From Chloroflexota bacterium (GTDB lineage: Bacteria; Chloroflexota; Anaerolineae; Aggregatilineales; Phototrophicaceae): DNA of 64,000 nt. A program made the translations under genes and the position numbers. The stretch covers positions 1 to 64,000 of the forward strand of contig JAPOWG010000011.1 of NCBI GenBank assembly GCA_026707745.1, in the 5' to 3' direction. The first letter of the stretch is position 1; each line of letters starts with the position of its first letter. The notes under the pieces are model-generated. The model was given only the letters and a program-made list of their open reading frames with translations. It ran no database searches and was not told the DNA's origin. Shown in pieces: positions 34,345 through 44,797 of this stretch.

Positions 34345-34405
34345 CTACATCCACCTTGCAATCGTGTCTTGTGGTGAAAAAAGATTTGGAGCGATTACTC
34401 TGCGC

Positions 34406-34960
34406 TTACATCCGGGGGGGCGTGACACCTGTTTGTCCCTGGTATTTGCCTTTTTTATCGGCATAAGATTGCTCGCAGGCGTCGTCGGCCTCGAAGAACA
34501 AGACTTGGGCGAGGCCCTCGTTGGCGTAGACCTTGGCCGGCAGGGGGGTGGTATTGCTGATCTCCAGGGTGACGAAGCCTTCCCACTCCGGCTCAAAGGG
34601 CGTGACGTTGACGATCAAGCCGCAGCGGGCATAGGTGGATTTGCCCAGGCAGACGGTCAAGACATTGCGCGGGATGCGGAAGTACTCTACGGAACGCGAC
34701 AAGACGAAGGAATTGGGCGGTATGATGCAAACATCGCCGCGGAAGTCCACAAATGAGGCGTCGTCGAAATGTTTGGGATCGACAATCGCCGAATGCACAT
34801 TGGTGAATATTTTGAACTCGTCCGAGACCCGCAGGTCGTAGCCGTAGGAAGAAACGCCATAGCTGATGGCGCCTTCGCGAACTTGCTGGTCGATGAAGGG
34901 TTCGATCATGCGATGGTCGCGGGCCATTTTTTTGATCCAGTGGTCCGGTTTCAGTCCCAT
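34406..34960 (-). CDS. dcd: dCTP deaminase
   Basis: 184 aa, the usual family length. Hydrolytic deamination of dCTP to dUTP (or, in bifunctional relatives, to dUMP). Diagnostic motif [10 protein letters not shown] (Lys107, Ser108, Arg112) and TLEISN with the catalytic Glu133, then the late GLAQVLFF strand. The ATG at 34960 (MGLKPDHW) has AAAGGGAC nine bases upstream; ten extra residues in the open frame overlap the spacer to argS. It follows argS by 26 bp, so the two are probably co-transcribed. Confidence 0.93.
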   Translation of the reverse strand: MGLKPDHWIKKMARDHRMIEPFIDQQVREGAISYGVSSYGYDLRVSDEFKIFTNVHSAIVDPKHFDDASFVDFRGDVCIIPPNSFVLSRSVEYFRIPRNVLTVCLGKSTYARCGLIVNVTPFEPEWEGFVTLEISNTTPLPAKVYANEGLAQVLFFEADDACEQSYADKKGKYQGQTGVTPPRM

Positions 34961-34986
34961 ATCTTTTTGTCCCTTTGCCGCGCGGA

Positions 34987-36711
34987 TCACATGCGTTCTG
35001 GCGCGGACATGCCCATCAGGCGCAGCAGGCGGTAAAAGACGACGCCTGCTGCGCGGTAAAAGCGCAAGCGCGCCTTGGCAACTTCACTTGGCACTTCGCT
35101 GTGCAATACGCGCACCTGGTCATAGATCGGATGGAAAACAGCGGCGAGCTCATGCGCGAAAAAGGCGATCTTGTGCGGCTCATAATTCGTCACCGCTTGT
35201 TCGATCACATTGCCGAGTTCCAGGGCCTTGCGAATGAACTTGAGTTCATTTTCTCCCAACAAGCTCAAGTCGGCGCCATCATCGTTGAATCCGCGTTCCT
35301 TCGCTTCGCGGAAGATGCCGGCACAGCGGACGTAGGCGTTTTGAATGTAGTATACCGGGTTCTCGTTGGACTGCTTCACGACCTGGTCGACATCGAAATC
35401 CAGTTGCGAATTGGGGCTGCGCGCCAGCATATGGTAACGCACGGCGTCGGCGCTGGTCATGGCGACCAGATCATCGAGGGTATCGAAGTCCCCGGCGCGT
35501 TTGGATTGCTTGACCGTCTCGTACTCGCCCGATTCTTGATTCCTGCGCACTGCCCGCACCATCTGAATGAAAATGACGTGGATCGGTTCCGGATCCATAT
35601 TCAGCGCGCGAATGCCATGTTTGACTACCTGCGCCTGGGAAAAATGATCGGTGCCTAGCACATTGACCGCGATGTCGAATCCGCGTTCCAGCTTGTCACA
35701 GTGATAGGCGATGTCCGGCAGCGTATATGTCGGCGCGCCGTCGCTCTTGACCATGACGCGGTCTTTTTCATCGCCGAATGTCGTACTGCGGAACCAGGTC
35801 GCCGGCTGGTAGCCCTTGGACCTAAGATCGGCGATTTCTTCATCGTCCGCGCCTTCCCAATGCGTCGAGTGGTAGATGTGGCCGTTTTCCCGCATCGCTT
35901 CCAGCACAGCCCAGATCTGCTGCGACTCGAAGAGCGATGTTTCGTTGTAAAAGCGATCATGTTTGATATCAATCGCCGCCAGGGAACGATTGATCCACTG
36001 GAACATGCGCGCTTCGGCGATGTCCTTGAATTTCTCCCAGCCGGCCTCCTTGAGGGCGTCGCCATGTTCTGCGGCTAGCTCGGCGGCGATTTCGACCAGG
36101 TATGCGCCTTGATAGTAGTCAGCCGGGAAGTCGATCTCTTCACCCAGGCGCTGCAGGTAGCGGAGCATCAGGCTCTTGCCCAGCACGATCATTTGGTTGC
36201 CGGCATTGTTGTAATAATATTCGCGCTGGACCTCATAGCCGGCCGCCTCCAACAGACGCGCCATGGCATCGCCGACAACGGCGTTGCGGGTATGCCCGAT
36301 GGTGATCGGCCCGCTGGGATTGGCGCTGACGAACTCGACCTGCGCCATCTGGCCGGCGCCGATATCGAGCTGGAAGAAGTTTTCGCCCTCTTCGATGATT
36401 CGGTCAACCTGCCTTTTCAGATACGATTCACTGAGAAAGCAATTGATGAATCCAGGCGGCGCGACCTCGATCTTGTCAATAAAGTCCGCCCCCGGGAGCG
36501 TTGCGGCGATCAGATTGGCTATCTCGAGCGGATTCTTACGCGCCAGTTTGGCCAGGCTCATGCCCGGGTAGGAGAGATCACCTTGTCCCAGGCGTTTTGG
36601 CGGGCTGACCGGCACGGGCGGAATCTCGAATTCGGGCAAATCACCATCATGAATTGCCCGCGTGAGCGCAGCTTCAATTAGCTGTTCCAGTTCTTTGTTG
36701 AGTTGTTTCAA
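34987..36711 (-). CDS. argS: arginyl-tRNA synthetase
   Basis: 574 aa class I synthetase charging tRNA-Arg. The HIGH signature reads ITIGH in [18 protein letters not shown] (residues ~129-146). The KMSKS-like site is KQSKRAG near residue 400, with Gln for Met. The N-terminal add-on domain and the C-terminal DALR anticodon domain (ending [12 protein letters not shown]) are complete. The start codon is TTG at 36711 with AAAGAGAC upstream; no in-frame ATG precedes it. First gene of an argS-dcd pair. Confidence 0.95.
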   Translation of the reverse strand: MKQLNKELEQLIEAALTRAIHDGDLPEFEIPPVPVSPPKRLGQGDLSYPGMSLAKLARKNPLEIANLIAATLPGADFIDKIEVAPPGFINCFLSESYLKRQVDRIIEEGENFFQLDIGAGQMAQVEFVSANPSGPITIGHTRNAVVGDAMARLLEAAGYEVQREYYYNNAGNQMIVLGKSLMLRYLQRLGEEIDFPADYYQGAYLVEIAAELAAEHGDALKEAGWEKFKDIAEARMFQWINRSLAAIDIKHDRFYNETSLFESQQIWAVLEAMRENGHIYHSTHWEGADDEEIADLRSKGYQPATWFRSTTFGDEKDRVMVKSDGAPTYTLPDIAYHCDKLERGFDIAVNVLGTDHFSQAQVVKHGIRALNMDPEPIHVIFIQMVRAVRRNQESGEYETVKQSKRAGDFDTLDDLVAMTSADAVRYHMLARSPNSQLDFDVDQVVKQSNENPVYYIQNAYVRCAGIFREAKERGFNDDGADLSLLGENELKFIRKALELGNVIEQAVTNYEPHKIAFFAHELAAVFHPIYDQVRVLHSEVPSEVAKARLRFYRAAGVVFYRLLRLMGMSAPERM

Positions 36712-36778
36712 GAGCGATGTCTCTTTGCGGGTAAGCTTTCCAGGCAGCTTCGGATTCTAGCAAAGCAGCGTCTGAAGG

Positions 36779-37501
36779 TTAACGGTGACTTCGGCACCCG
36801 GCATTTAACACAGGCGCTGATGCGCCCGCTTTGCGCGCCCAGACCTTGTCGTAATCTTCCTGCCAGGTTTCAAATTCGATTGACAGCATATCGCAGGCAT
36901 TTAAGATCTGCGTGAAGCGCGGGCGACTGGCGGTTCGACCGGGCATCCAGCGCGTATCAATGCGGTTGCTTGTCAAGAGGATGCCGCCCGGGCGAAGCAC
37001 ACGGGCCAATTCCGCCAGCGCGGCTGCGGGATCGGGAAAGAACTCCAGGGACTCCAGGCAAGCGACGGCGTCGAAGGCGCAGTCCGGGAAGGGCAGGTCC
37101 ATGGCATCGCCGCGGGCCAGGGATATGAACTCGCCGAAGCGTCCCTGTCTGATCTTCGATTCGGCGACATCGAGCATTTTGCGACTGTGATCCAGCCCGA
37201 CTACATGCCCCCGGAAGCGCCCGTTTCGGGCCATGAGCAGGGGCAAGCGCCCGCTGCCGGTTGCCACGTCCAGAATCAGCGGATCGACCTGCGGAAGGAG
37301 GCGATCGAGGAGCGGCTCCGCCAACAAGAGCTGATCCGAATACTCATCGAATTGTTTGACGCGGTCGTAGCGACGGGCATAGAGATCATAAAGCCAGATG
37401 ACGACGCGTTTGCCGAGGTAAATACCCTCCGTCTCTATGAGCAGCCACCAGATGAAAAAACATGCGACCGCGCAAGCAAGCAGGAACAAGAGGGGGCTCA
37501 T
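36779..37501 (-). CDS. membrane-anchored SAM methyltransferase
   Basis: 240 aa. An N-terminal transmembrane helix (residues 1-22) precedes a UbiE-like methyltransferase domain: motif I ILDVATGSGRLPLLMA (~76-91), VVGLDHS, ARGDAMDLPFPDCAFDAVAC and LARVLRPGGILL. The anchor suggests a lipid or membrane-bound substrate. Its end lies 67 bp before argS on the same strand, and the exporter gene upstream ends 35 bp away. Substrate unknown. Confidence 0.82.
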   Translation of the reverse strand: MSPLLFLLACAVACFFIWWLLIETEGIYLGKRVVIWLYDLYARRYDRVKQFDEYSDQLLLAEPLLDRLLPQVDPLILDVATGSGRLPLLMARNGRFRGHVVGLDHSRKMLDVAESKIRQGRFGEFISLARGDAMDLPFPDCAFDAVACLESLEFFPDPAAALAELARVLRPGGILLTSNRIDTRWMPGRTASRPRFTQILNACDMLSIEFETWQEDYDKVWARKAGASAPVLNAGCRSHR

Positions 37502-37536
37502 AAGGCGTATTCCCGAATCCGCGCCGGCTGCCTTGC

Positions 37537-39336
37537 CTAGACAACGGAAAACAGATCCGCTTCACGAAACTGCATCTCGTAGAGCTTGGCATACAGACCT
37601 CGCTGCGCCAGCAACTGATCGTGACTGCCCAACTCGATCAGGCGTCCGGCGTCGAGGACCGCGATCCGATGAGCGATGCGGACCGTGCTCAAGCGGTGGG
37701 CGATGATCAAGGTCGTGCGGTTTTGCATCAACTTGCCCAGGGCATCCTGGACCAACTGTTCGCTTTCGTTGTCCAGGCTGGAGGTGGCCTCGTCCAGGAG
37801 TAATATAGCCGGGTCCTTGAGCAAGGCTCTGGCAATGGCGACGCGCTGCCGTTGCCCGCCACTGAGTTTGACGCCACGCTCGCCGACAATCGTTTCGTAG
37901 CCCTTGGGCAAGGCGGTGATAAAGTCGTGCGCGTTCGCGAAGCGGGCGGCGGCGATCAATTGTTCTTCGTCCGCGTCCAGTTTTCCGTAGAGGATATTCT
38001 CGCGTATGCTGCCGCCGAAGAGCAAAGTCTCTTGCGGCACGACGCCGATTTGCCGCCGCAAGCTGCTCTGTGTCAGGTCGCGAATATCATGTCCATCAAT
38101 GAAAATGGCGCCGGCATCCGGGTCGTAAAAGCGCGGGATCAGGTTGAAGAGGGTGCTCTTTCCGGCGCCGCTGGGCCCGACAAGAGCGATGATTTCGCCG
38201 GCGCCGATATCGAGATTGACGCCGGACAGCACCTCGTTGCCTTCTTCATAGGAGAAGCGGAGGTCCCGCATTGTGATGCCCCCGGCAAGTTTGGCGAGTT
38301 CTTTCGCGGCCGCTGAATCTTGAATATCGGGGGCGGTATCAAGAATCTGGAAGACGCGTTTGGTCGCGCCGAGCGCTTCCTGGAATTGCGAATACAAGTT
38401 GATCAACCCGGCGAAGCTGCCCGCCACGGTCAAACCATAGATCAGGAAGGCGATTAATTCGCCCGCGCTCAGCCTGCCATCCAGCACTTCTCGCCCGCCG
38501 AACCACAAGATGAGCGCCAATCCAGCGAAGGCGAAGAAGCCGATGATGGGACCGAAAATCGAGCGAACGGTGAGCAACTTGACGGCGGCCCGAAAAGCGA
38601 CGTCGATCGCCCGGTTGTAGCGTTTAATCTCGTAGTTTTCGCGGACGAAACTCTTGACTTCGCGGATGTTCTGAAAGACTTCTTCGGCGACAACGGTGGC
38701 GCCGGCGATTTCGTCCTGGACCCGCGTGCTCATGCGGCGTATCGCCGATCCCAAAACGAAGCCGACGCCGACGATGATCGGCATCAGCACCACGATAAAC
38801 AGGGTGAGGCGCCAATTGAGCCAGAACATGATGGCTATAGACCCCAGCAGGGTAAGGGACTGTTGCAAGAGCGTGCTGATATTGCCGGTCAAGACCGCCC
38901 GTACGATGGTGACGTCGGAGGAGAGTCGGCTGACCAATTCACCGACGCGCCGATCGGTATAGAATTTGATGGAGAGAAACTGCAAGTGGGCGTAAAGCTC
39001 TTGTCGGATGTCCACGACAATCTTTTCGCCCACATAATTCAGGTTGTAATTCTGTACGAAGGCGGCAAGAGAGCGGACCAAGAACACCAGCAGCAAGAGC
39101 AGCGTAATCTCATCGAGCAGGGCAAGATTAGCCTGCTCAAAGACCGAATCGACCACCTCGCTCATGACGGCCGGGAAGACCAGGCTCAACCCGGCGCTTA
39201 GCAATACGCCGATGCTGGCAATAAGCAGACGCAGCTTGTACGGGGACAAATATGCCAGCAGCCGGCGCCATTGCAGCGGCGCATCGGGGATTTCCCGAGC
39301 ATCGGGAGAAGGGGCGCCGCGGCGAATCTGAATCAT
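37537..39336 (-). CDS. MsbA-like ABC exporter (homodimer type)
   Basis: 599 aa TMD-NBD half-transporter with canonical motifs: Walker A GPSGAGKST, signature LSGGQRQRVAIARALL, Walker B LLLDEATSSLDNESE and the H-loop IAHRLSTV. Membrane domain residues ~30-330. With both catalytic residues intact and no adjacent partner it probably works as a homodimer, exporting lipids or drugs. The ATG at 39336 follows GAAGGAG. Unlike the pair at 395-4004 there is no degenerate site. Confidence 0.9.
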   Translation of the reverse strand: MIQIRRGAPSPDAREIPDAPLQWRRLLAYLSPYKLRLLIASIGVLLSAGLSLVFPAVMSEVVDSVFEQANLALLDEITLLLLLVFLVRSLAAFVQNYNLNYVGEKIVVDIRQELYAHLQFLSIKFYTDRRVGELVSRLSSDVTIVRAVLTGNISTLLQQSLTLLGSIAIMFWLNWRLTLFIVVLMPIIVGVGFVLGSAIRRMSTRVQDEIAGATVVAEEVFQNIREVKSFVRENYEIKRYNRAIDVAFRAAVKLLTVRSIFGPIIGFFAFAGLALILWFGGREVLDGRLSAGELIAFLIYGLTVAGSFAGLINLYSQFQEALGATKRVFQILDTAPDIQDSAAAKELAKLAGGITMRDLRFSYEEGNEVLSGVNLDIGAGEIIALVGPSGAGKSTLFNLIPRFYDPDAGAIFIDGHDIRDLTQSSLRRQIGVVPQETLLFGGSIRENILYGKLDADEEQLIAAARFANAHDFITALPKGYETIVGERGVKLSGGQRQRVAIARALLKDPAILLLDEATSSLDNESEQLVQDALGKLMQNRTTLIIAHRLSTVRIAHRIAVLDAGRLIELGSHDQLLAQRGLYAKLYEMQFREADLFSVV

Positions 39337-39465
39337 GTCTCCTTCTCGGATAGATAGTGGTCAGGTTTTGGCTCGGGGCCAGCAAGCCCTATGGCAGAGC
39401 GGGTTTCGTCGCCGGGCGCAGGGCTTGTTCACGCGCGGCCAGGCATTTCGGCGCTGCGCCATTGC

Positions 39466-42060
39466 CTATTCGTCCGCTTGCTGCTCGATGTCGGCGTCGG
39501 CTGCGCCGGCTTTCGCCTCCGGCGTCCTTGCAGCGTCGCCTCCGTCCCCAGCTTCAATGTCAATATGTATCCTCCGATCGTCTTCGCCGTCGGAAACAGC
39601 ATCGAGCTCCGGCGGGGCGGGCAGTTCGGCCGACTCGTCATCTGGCGTGACCGGCGTCTGATCTTCTACGGCTTGCCACTGGGCGTGAGGGGCTAATGAC
39701 AGGCTGTAGCCGGAAGGAAAGTCGATTTGGATGCCGTCGGCGTTTCTAGTGACGACGACGCCGTGCTGTTCTACTTTGATCTCTTGCTCCCAGGTGAAGG
39801 GTCCGCCGACCCAAACTTTCAGCGGCGACAGGATCCGTACGCCGATCACGTCAGAAAACAGCTTAAGCGGAACGATACCGCCGATATGATGGTCTTCGCC
39901 AAAACCTTTGATCTCTCCCGCGTGATAAAACTGGGACAAGTGCCCGTCGCGTTCCAATACCTGGGAGAGGCCCCTCAGGACGCGCTTGACCAAGGTGGTC
40001 GCTTCCTGATGAAAACCGGACTTGACCATGCCTTCGCCGATTAAGGACAAGAAATACATCCATATGCCGCCGCCGCCGCGCGCATTGGAGGGATCGAAAT
40101 TCGGATCGCGCTGGCTGACCATGGTAATCCCGTTGGGGCAGAAAAACTGCGATTCGTCCAGCGCGCAATCGACCAGAGCCGAAGCGCGATCTTTCGCCAG
40201 CAGTCCGGTCCAGAGCGGCAGCAGGTGATTGATGTCCAGACGGCTGCTGTCGATTGTCTTGGCGTAAACTTTGTAGACTCGGCTAAGGCCCTCAATCGCT
40301 ATAGTACCCACAAAGGAGAGCGCTTGCCGGGTTGTATAGACGCCCTGGCGGTTTCGCCAATCAAATGCCTCAACATCGGCGTCGATGACACAATCCTCGC
40401 CCTCACTGTCCACCCCCGTGAGCCGAAGACTTATGCGCGGCACCTGGCTGACGCCGCCGACAACGCGAACCATGACTCGATCAGGCGCCAGGAGCGGCCG
40501 CTCGATAATATGGATTTCGTCGCCCGGCCCGCGTCGCAGCAACTCGACCGAGTCACTGGTCAGGTGGGAATCGCGATCGCGATAGGTATAGCGGCTCCCG
40601 TCCCAGAATTCTTCCAGGGAATCTTGCAGATCGCTCAGTCTTTGTCTTAGTTCATCTTCGGCGTCTTCGTCTTCGAGTTCCCGCGCGATCGAACAGAGGG
40701 CGTCCGCTTCCGAGATCAAATACGCTAGCAGATCGGGCGTCTCCATTTCTCCCAGTTTCGCGCCTTGCGCCCAGCCCTGGCCCATACCGAAGGTAGGAAA
40801 GGCCACGTAGCCCATTTGTCGTTCCGATCGCCATTCTGGCACGCCGTCGGCATCCTTGTCCTCTTGCAGCCAGCGCGCGAAGAATGCGGTCAAAGGCTGA
40901 AAAACTTCGGCGAGGAAATCGCGGTCTTCTGTCAGTCCATAGACAATCCAGGCCATGCGCGCGAGCAGGGGCATCATCATGAGGCCCTGCGTTTGCCCGG
41001 CCAAGCCCGGCTGCCGATCCACGAAGCCGGTATCGTCCTGCGTGGACAGATAGTTGTGAATGAGGCCCTTGGCCCAATCAGGTTCGATGTTGGCGGCGGC
41101 TGTCGCGGCCAGGTAGGCGAGCGTAGGATCTTGGCCAGCCCAGGTACGGATATGATCTCTACCGTCACCGCGCCGGCTCCAGCCTCGATTGGTGGCGCGG
41201 TTGGCAACCAGCGACGAATGACTTAGCTGATCGCTTGACCCCATACGCGCTTGCAGCAGCAAATTGTAGGACAGATCCAGGAGCCTGTCCCAATTCTTTT
41301 CGCCCGTCTGAATACGCGGGATCGCCCCGGCAAGATCGTCTATTTTCTCGAAATAGATATCCCAGGGCCTGGCCAGCCAATTCATGGCGACGCTGTGCGA
41401 CTCGCGCATATCTGGCAAACCGGCGACCACGAAGGGCAGGCGAGTCGTTTCGCCCGCGGCTAAAACCAGCTTTCGGCCGAGTTTGGGGCTCGTGATTCTG
41501 CCACCATAGACATCCACGCCAGCGCCTTCCAGAGCGAGCACCGGGTTAATGTCCCCAATCTGCCCCAAATGCAGCGCCAGGCTGTAATCGCCCATCGTCA
41601 ACACGTTGAGCTTCTTATTTCGTCCGTTGATAACGACGTGCCCGAATAGCTCAATCTGGAGTTCAAGATCTTCGTCTTTGTGATTCTTGATAAAAAACTC
41701 GCCGCCGGCGGCATTTGATTCCATCACCCAATAGCGGGCCCTTAGTTCCAGCCAGGGAGCGATTTCGGCCCGGATTCCCAGAAAATTGGGCGCGAAATGG
41801 GTTACTACAGGCGGGTGATGGTAACTCTCGTATTGATAGATCTGATGTCCGCCGGTCAGCCAGATCGGGACGATGCTCACCAAACCGGCGCGGCCGCCGA
41901 ACCCGGTTTGAAAGGCCAGCGCCGCGGTGTTTCTACCGCCAAGATCGATCTTCCAGGCTTGATCGTCGACGTAGTTGGTTCGGCTCATGCGGGCATCAGC
42001 GGCCAGGTGGAACTCGAACATAGAGGCGGCGTCGATCTCGTAGCTACGCATGTTCCGCAT
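39466..42060 (-). CDS. GH63-like (alpha/alpha)6-toroid glycoside hydrolase
   Basis: 864 aa from ATG 42060, which has GAGGAA seven bases upstream. An N-terminal beta-sandwich (~1-250) is followed by a helical toroid (~255-790) with features of the MGH/GH63/debranching clan: WSRRGDGRDHIRTWAGQDP, GLAGQTQGLMMMPLLA, DADGVPEWRSERQMGY and HLSQFYHAGEIKGFGEDHH. Asp and Glu in the first and last blocks are candidate catalytic acids. The C-terminal ~70 residues are low-complexity, Asp/Glu/Ala/Pro-rich and probably disordered. No signal peptide, so cytoplasmic action on alpha-glucosidic or mannosyl substrates is likely. The exact substrate is unknown. Confidence 0.75.
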   Translation of the reverse strand: MRNMRSYEIDAASMFEFHLAADARMSRTNYVDDQAWKIDLGGRNTAALAFQTGFGGRAGLVSIVPIWLTGGHQIYQYESYHHPPVVTHFAPNFLGIRAEIAPWLELRARYWVMESNAAGGEFFIKNHKDEDLELQIELFGHVVINGRNKKLNVLTMGDYSLALHLGQIGDINPVLALEGAGVDVYGGRITSPKLGRKLVLAAGETTRLPFVVAGLPDMRESHSVAMNWLARPWDIYFEKIDDLAGAIPRIQTGEKNWDRLLDLSYNLLLQARMGSSDQLSHSSLVANRATNRGWSRRGDGRDHIRTWAGQDPTLAYLAATAAANIEPDWAKGLIHNYLSTQDDTGFVDRQPGLAGQTQGLMMMPLLARMAWIVYGLTEDRDFLAEVFQPLTAFFARWLQEDKDADGVPEWRSERQMGYVAFPTFGMGQGWAQGAKLGEMETPDLLAYLISEADALCSIARELEDEDAEDELRQRLSDLQDSLEEFWDGSRYTYRDRDSHLTSDSVELLRRGPGDEIHIIERPLLAPDRVMVRVVGGVSQVPRISLRLTGVDSEGEDCVIDADVEAFDWRNRQGVYTTRQALSFVGTIAIEGLSRVYKVYAKTIDSSRLDINHLLPLWTGLLAKDRASALVDCALDESQFFCPNGITMVSQRDPNFDPSNARGGGGIWMYFLSLIGEGMVKSGFHQEATTLVKRVLRGLSQVLERDGHLSQFYHAGEIKGFGEDHHIGGIVPLKLFSDVIGVRILSPLKVWVGGPFTWEQEIKVEQHGVVVTRNADGIQIDFPSGYSLSLAPHAQWQAVEDQTPVTPDDESAELPAPPELDAVSDGEDDRRIHIDIEAGDGGDAARTPEAKAGAADADIEQQADE

Positions 42061-42162
42061 ACGTAAATTCCTCTGGAGGCTAAAATCGCGATTGACCGTC
42101 AACCAGATTACGGGAGATCCGCCAAGAAGGTTTCCCGCATATGGCGCGGCAGCAGATCGCAA

Positions 42163-42804
42163 TCACTCAACGATTTGCCAGGTAGAGTCAACTTCATTGA
42201 ATCTAAAGGTATCGCCGTATAGACTTTCGACCAGGTGATATCCGGGTCCGGCGATGTATTGGTTGTCCGCGCCCAGCGCGCCGCCATGGTGATACTCGTA
42301 TCGCGTGGTGTGCCCCAGTTCGTCTTCCAGTGCCCAGCCAATGGCGGTGCGGACTTCCAGGTTTTCGCGCCAAAGCTTGCCAAATCCGCGGATAGGCTGT
42401 TGTTTGCCTTCCGGCGCGACAATCTCGGGATCGGATTCGATATCGCCATCCACAAAGTCATCATCGTAGACGGACCAGAGATGTTCATCGCTGTCGTTCA
42501 CAGTCAGCAACCAGATCTGCTGATTGGGTTGCAGCCATAACATCCAACCCCGTTCAAATCGCTGTTCGGCGACATAGATTGCCCCGATGACCGGGGTCGG
42601 GAAAGGATCTGGTGTTGGACTCTGGGTTGGAGTCGCCGTTGGCACTGCTTCTGTGGCGGCTTTAGCCGCCTCAAATGTTGCCGTGGCGCGGCTATCGGGG
42701 GTCGCTGTTACAATGATCACACGCTCTGTGACGACTTGCCCCTGACAAGCCGTCAGGGTCCCAAGCAAAGCGAAGAGGCAGAACAAGCGTGATTTGATTG
42801 ACAT
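42163..42804 (-). CDS. putative lipoprotein with Thr/Pro linker
   Basis: 213 aa. A signal peptide ends in a lipobox (LGTLTAC, Cys20), followed by a Thr/Ala/Pro linker (PTATPTQSPTPDPFPTP, ~55-71) and a C-terminal globular domain (~73-213) rich in Trp, Asp and Glu with no family I recognise. The linker type is common in Chloroflexota surface lipoproteins. It is 102 bp upstream of the GH63-like gene on the same strand and may share its transcript, but the glycosidase itself is not exported. Confidence 0.75.
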   Translation of the reverse strand: MSIKSRLFCLFALLGTLTACQGQVVTERVIIVTATPDSRATATFEAAKAATEAVPTATPTQSPTPDPFPTPVIGAIYVAEQRFERGWMLWLQPNQQIWLLTVNDSDEHLWSVYDDDFVDGDIESDPEIVAPEGKQQPIRGFGKLWRENLEVRTAIGWALEDELGHTTRYEYHHGGALGADNQYIAGPGYHLVESLYGDTFRFNEVDSTWQIVE

Positions 42805-43024
42805 GCATGAGGCTCCATTGCTTGAACGGCGAGACTGATAATGCTATTGTATCAAAGCTAAGCAGTAGGGCAAGCGGGTTGGAAACGCGCTGTGTTTCGG
42901 GGGCGCGCTTCTCTTCGAAACGCTAGTATTTTCACTGTGTTCAAGCGATAAGGCCGCGCGTCAAGGTTTAATGCCACATTGTTTCATAATCTGAAAACTT
43001 CCTTCTGAGTTGAGAGTTGAGCAA

Positions 43025-43345
43025 ATGTCTTTTCGTCCGACAAACATCACCTTGAACAAATCTGAAAAAACTCTCGAGATCGTATGGGACGATGGCTTAA
43101 GGAGCCAGTATCCATTGTCGCAGTTGCGGGAGGCTTGTCCCTGCGTCGAGTGTCGCGGCGGTCACGCCAATATGGGGATGGCGAATGCGCCTGAGGATCT
43201 TCTCAAACTGACGCCACGTCGCTCGTACACGATAACTGGCTTGAGCCCGGTGGGCAACTATGCGCTGCAACCGAGCTGGGACGATGGCCACCAGACAGGC
43301 ATTTATACCTGGGAATATCTACGCTTGATTTCGCCGCAGGATTAG
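43025..43345 (+). CDS. DUF971 / GBBH-like N-terminal domain protein
   Basis: 106 aa single-domain protein: ITLNKSEKTLEIVWDDG, YPLSQLREACPCVECRGGH, then DGHQTGIYTWEYLR. This is the small domain found alone in many bacteria and at the N-terminus of gamma-butyrobetaine hydroxylase. The CPCVECRGG cysteines may bind metal. Stand-alone relatives occur near iron-sulfur cluster (Mrp/ApbC) genes, but none is here. Start at ATG 43025 with GAGTTGAG upstream. Confidence 0.88.
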   Translation: MSFRPTNITLNKSEKTLEIVWDDGLRSQYPLSQLREACPCVECRGGHANMGMANAPEDLLKLTPRRSYTITGLSPVGNYALQPSWDDGHQTGIYTWEYLRLISPQD

Positions 43346-43460
43346 TTCGGACTTGGATGCGCTAGCGGCAAAGCGGCTGGGATTTGACAGTCGATAGCCA
43401 ATTGTTTTATGCTGAACCGTGATGAATTCGTACTCAATCCTATCCGAAAAGGGAATGATG

Positions 43461-44651
43461 ATGAAGCTTATAAGCGTGTTTGTAGCAACCATAGTCCTGA
43501 TTGCAGGAACGCTAGGCGCCGCGGCGCAAGACGACAGCTTGGTCATTTGGGCCGATGATACGCGGGCGCCGATACTGGAAGAGTTGGGAGCGCAGTTTGA
43601 AGAAGAGTTCGGAATCGCCGTGCGCGTAGACGAATTGGGCTTTGGCGATATTCGTGATCAGTTCAAGACGGCTGCGCCCGCTGGCGAAGGTCCCGACATG
43701 ATTATCGGCGCCCACGACTGGCTAGGCGAATTGGCTGTAAATGGCCTGCTGGCCGAAATTGACGTTTCCGATGTCGCGGATGATTTCTTGGGGGCGGCGC
43801 TGTCGGCATTTGTCTATGAAGGCGTCCAATACGGCTTGCCTTACGCCGCGGAAAATGTCGCTTTCTTGCGCAATGTCGACTTGGTGCCGGATAACCCTGA
43901 AACCTGGGACGATGTGCGTTCGGTGAGCGAACAGTTGATCGCCGACGGCGCTTCGAAATACGGATTTGTCATGTTCGACAACAATCCCTATCACTTCTTC
44001 CCGGTGCAGACTGCCTTTGGCGGTTACGTCTTTGGTTTGACGGAGGAAGGCTACAATCCGGAAGACGTGGGTATCGACAGCGAAGGTTCCATCGCGGCTG
44101 CAGCGTATCTCGAGGCATATGGGGCGGATGGTTTGATGCCTAGCGGCATTGACTATGACGTGATGCATACCATGTTCGAAACAGGCGACGCCGCCATGAT
44201 CATCACGGGTCCCTGGGCGATCCCTCGTATCGAAGAATCGGGCGTTAACTTCGTAGTTGATTCCATACCTGCGGGGCCTGGCGGCAGCGGCAAGCCCTTC
44301 CTCGGCGTTCAAGGATTCATGATCAGCGCCTTTAGCGAAAACCAACTGCTTGCGGAAGCCTTTCTCTTCGACTACATCGCCACTGACGAAACGATGTCGT
44401 CGATTTACAGCGCGGATCCGCGTCCGCCCGCGTTACTGGAAACGCGCGATAGCATTGAAGACGAAATCATGCTTGGTTTCGTCGCGGCGGGAACAGAAGG
44501 TTTGGCAATGCCCGCCATTCCGGAGATGTCTTCGGTCTGGAGCGCCTGGGGCAACGCGATGCAATTGGTACGAACCGGCGAGTTAAGTGGTGAAGAAGCC
44601 TTCAGCAACGCGGGCGAACAAATCCGCGCGCTGATCGCCGGTGAGGAATAA
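43461..44651 (+). CDS. MalE-type sugar-binding protein
   Basis: 396 aa family-1 solute-binding protein. Signal peptide residues ~1-24 cleaved after GAAA. Body features: VIWADDTRAPILEELGAQFEEEFGIAV, APAGEGPDMIIGAHDWLGELAVNGLL, GLPYAAENVAFLRN and TGPWAIPRI. Three ATG codons are stacked; 43461 has the best spacing from GGGA. It delivers maltose-like or other oligosaccharides to the MalFG permease downstream. A strong hairpin separates it from malF, which normally gives more binding protein than permease. No ATPase gene is nearby, so a shared MsmK-like ATPase is expected elsewhere. Confidence 0.92.
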   Translation: MKLISVFVATIVLIAGTLGAAAQDDSLVIWADDTRAPILEELGAQFEEEFGIAVRVDELGFGDIRDQFKTAAPAGEGPDMIIGAHDWLGELAVNGLLAEIDVSDVADDFLGAALSAFVYEGVQYGLPYAAENVAFLRNVDLVPDNPETWDDVRSVSEQLIADGASKYGFVMFDNNPYHFFPVQTAFGGYVFGLTEEGYNPEDVGIDSEGSIAAAAYLEAYGADGLMPSGIDYDVMHTMFETGDAAMIITGPWAIPRIEESGVNFVVDSIPAGPGGSGKPFLGVQGFMISAFSENQLLAEAFLFDYIATDETMSSIYSADPRPPALLETRDSIEDEIMLGFVAAGTEGLAMPAIPEMSSVWSAWGNAMQLVRTGELSGEEAFSNAGEQIRALIAGEE

Positions 44652-44697
44652 GCCGCGCCGTTTTTTAGCCCGGCGCAACAGTTGAATCCTAATATGA

Positions 44698-44730
44698 CGG
44701 GGGGATGCCCAAGAGAGGGCTCCCCCGTTT
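44698..44730 (+). terminator. hairpin between malE-like and malF-like genes
   Basis: GGGGG...GCCC pairs with GGGC...CCCCC around a six-base loop, with one bulged base, then GTTTGCGTTT. A smaller stem GCGCCG/CGGCGC lies just upstream (~44655-44676). Partial termination here would set binding-protein excess. Confidence 0.7.
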
Positions 44731-44797
44731 GCGTTTCTGGCCGGTCAAAGTAGAAAGGAAGGCGGCCTCCCGACGCTGGCGAGGCGCGCCGCAACTT

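Larger units (their letters stand above)
34047..34405. other. gene-free region with repeats
   Basis: A family B element (34108-34217) with a family A-type GC core inside it, then a family R hairpin (34325-34344). No gene is supported between the tRNA-Val gene and dcd. Confidence 0.75.
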
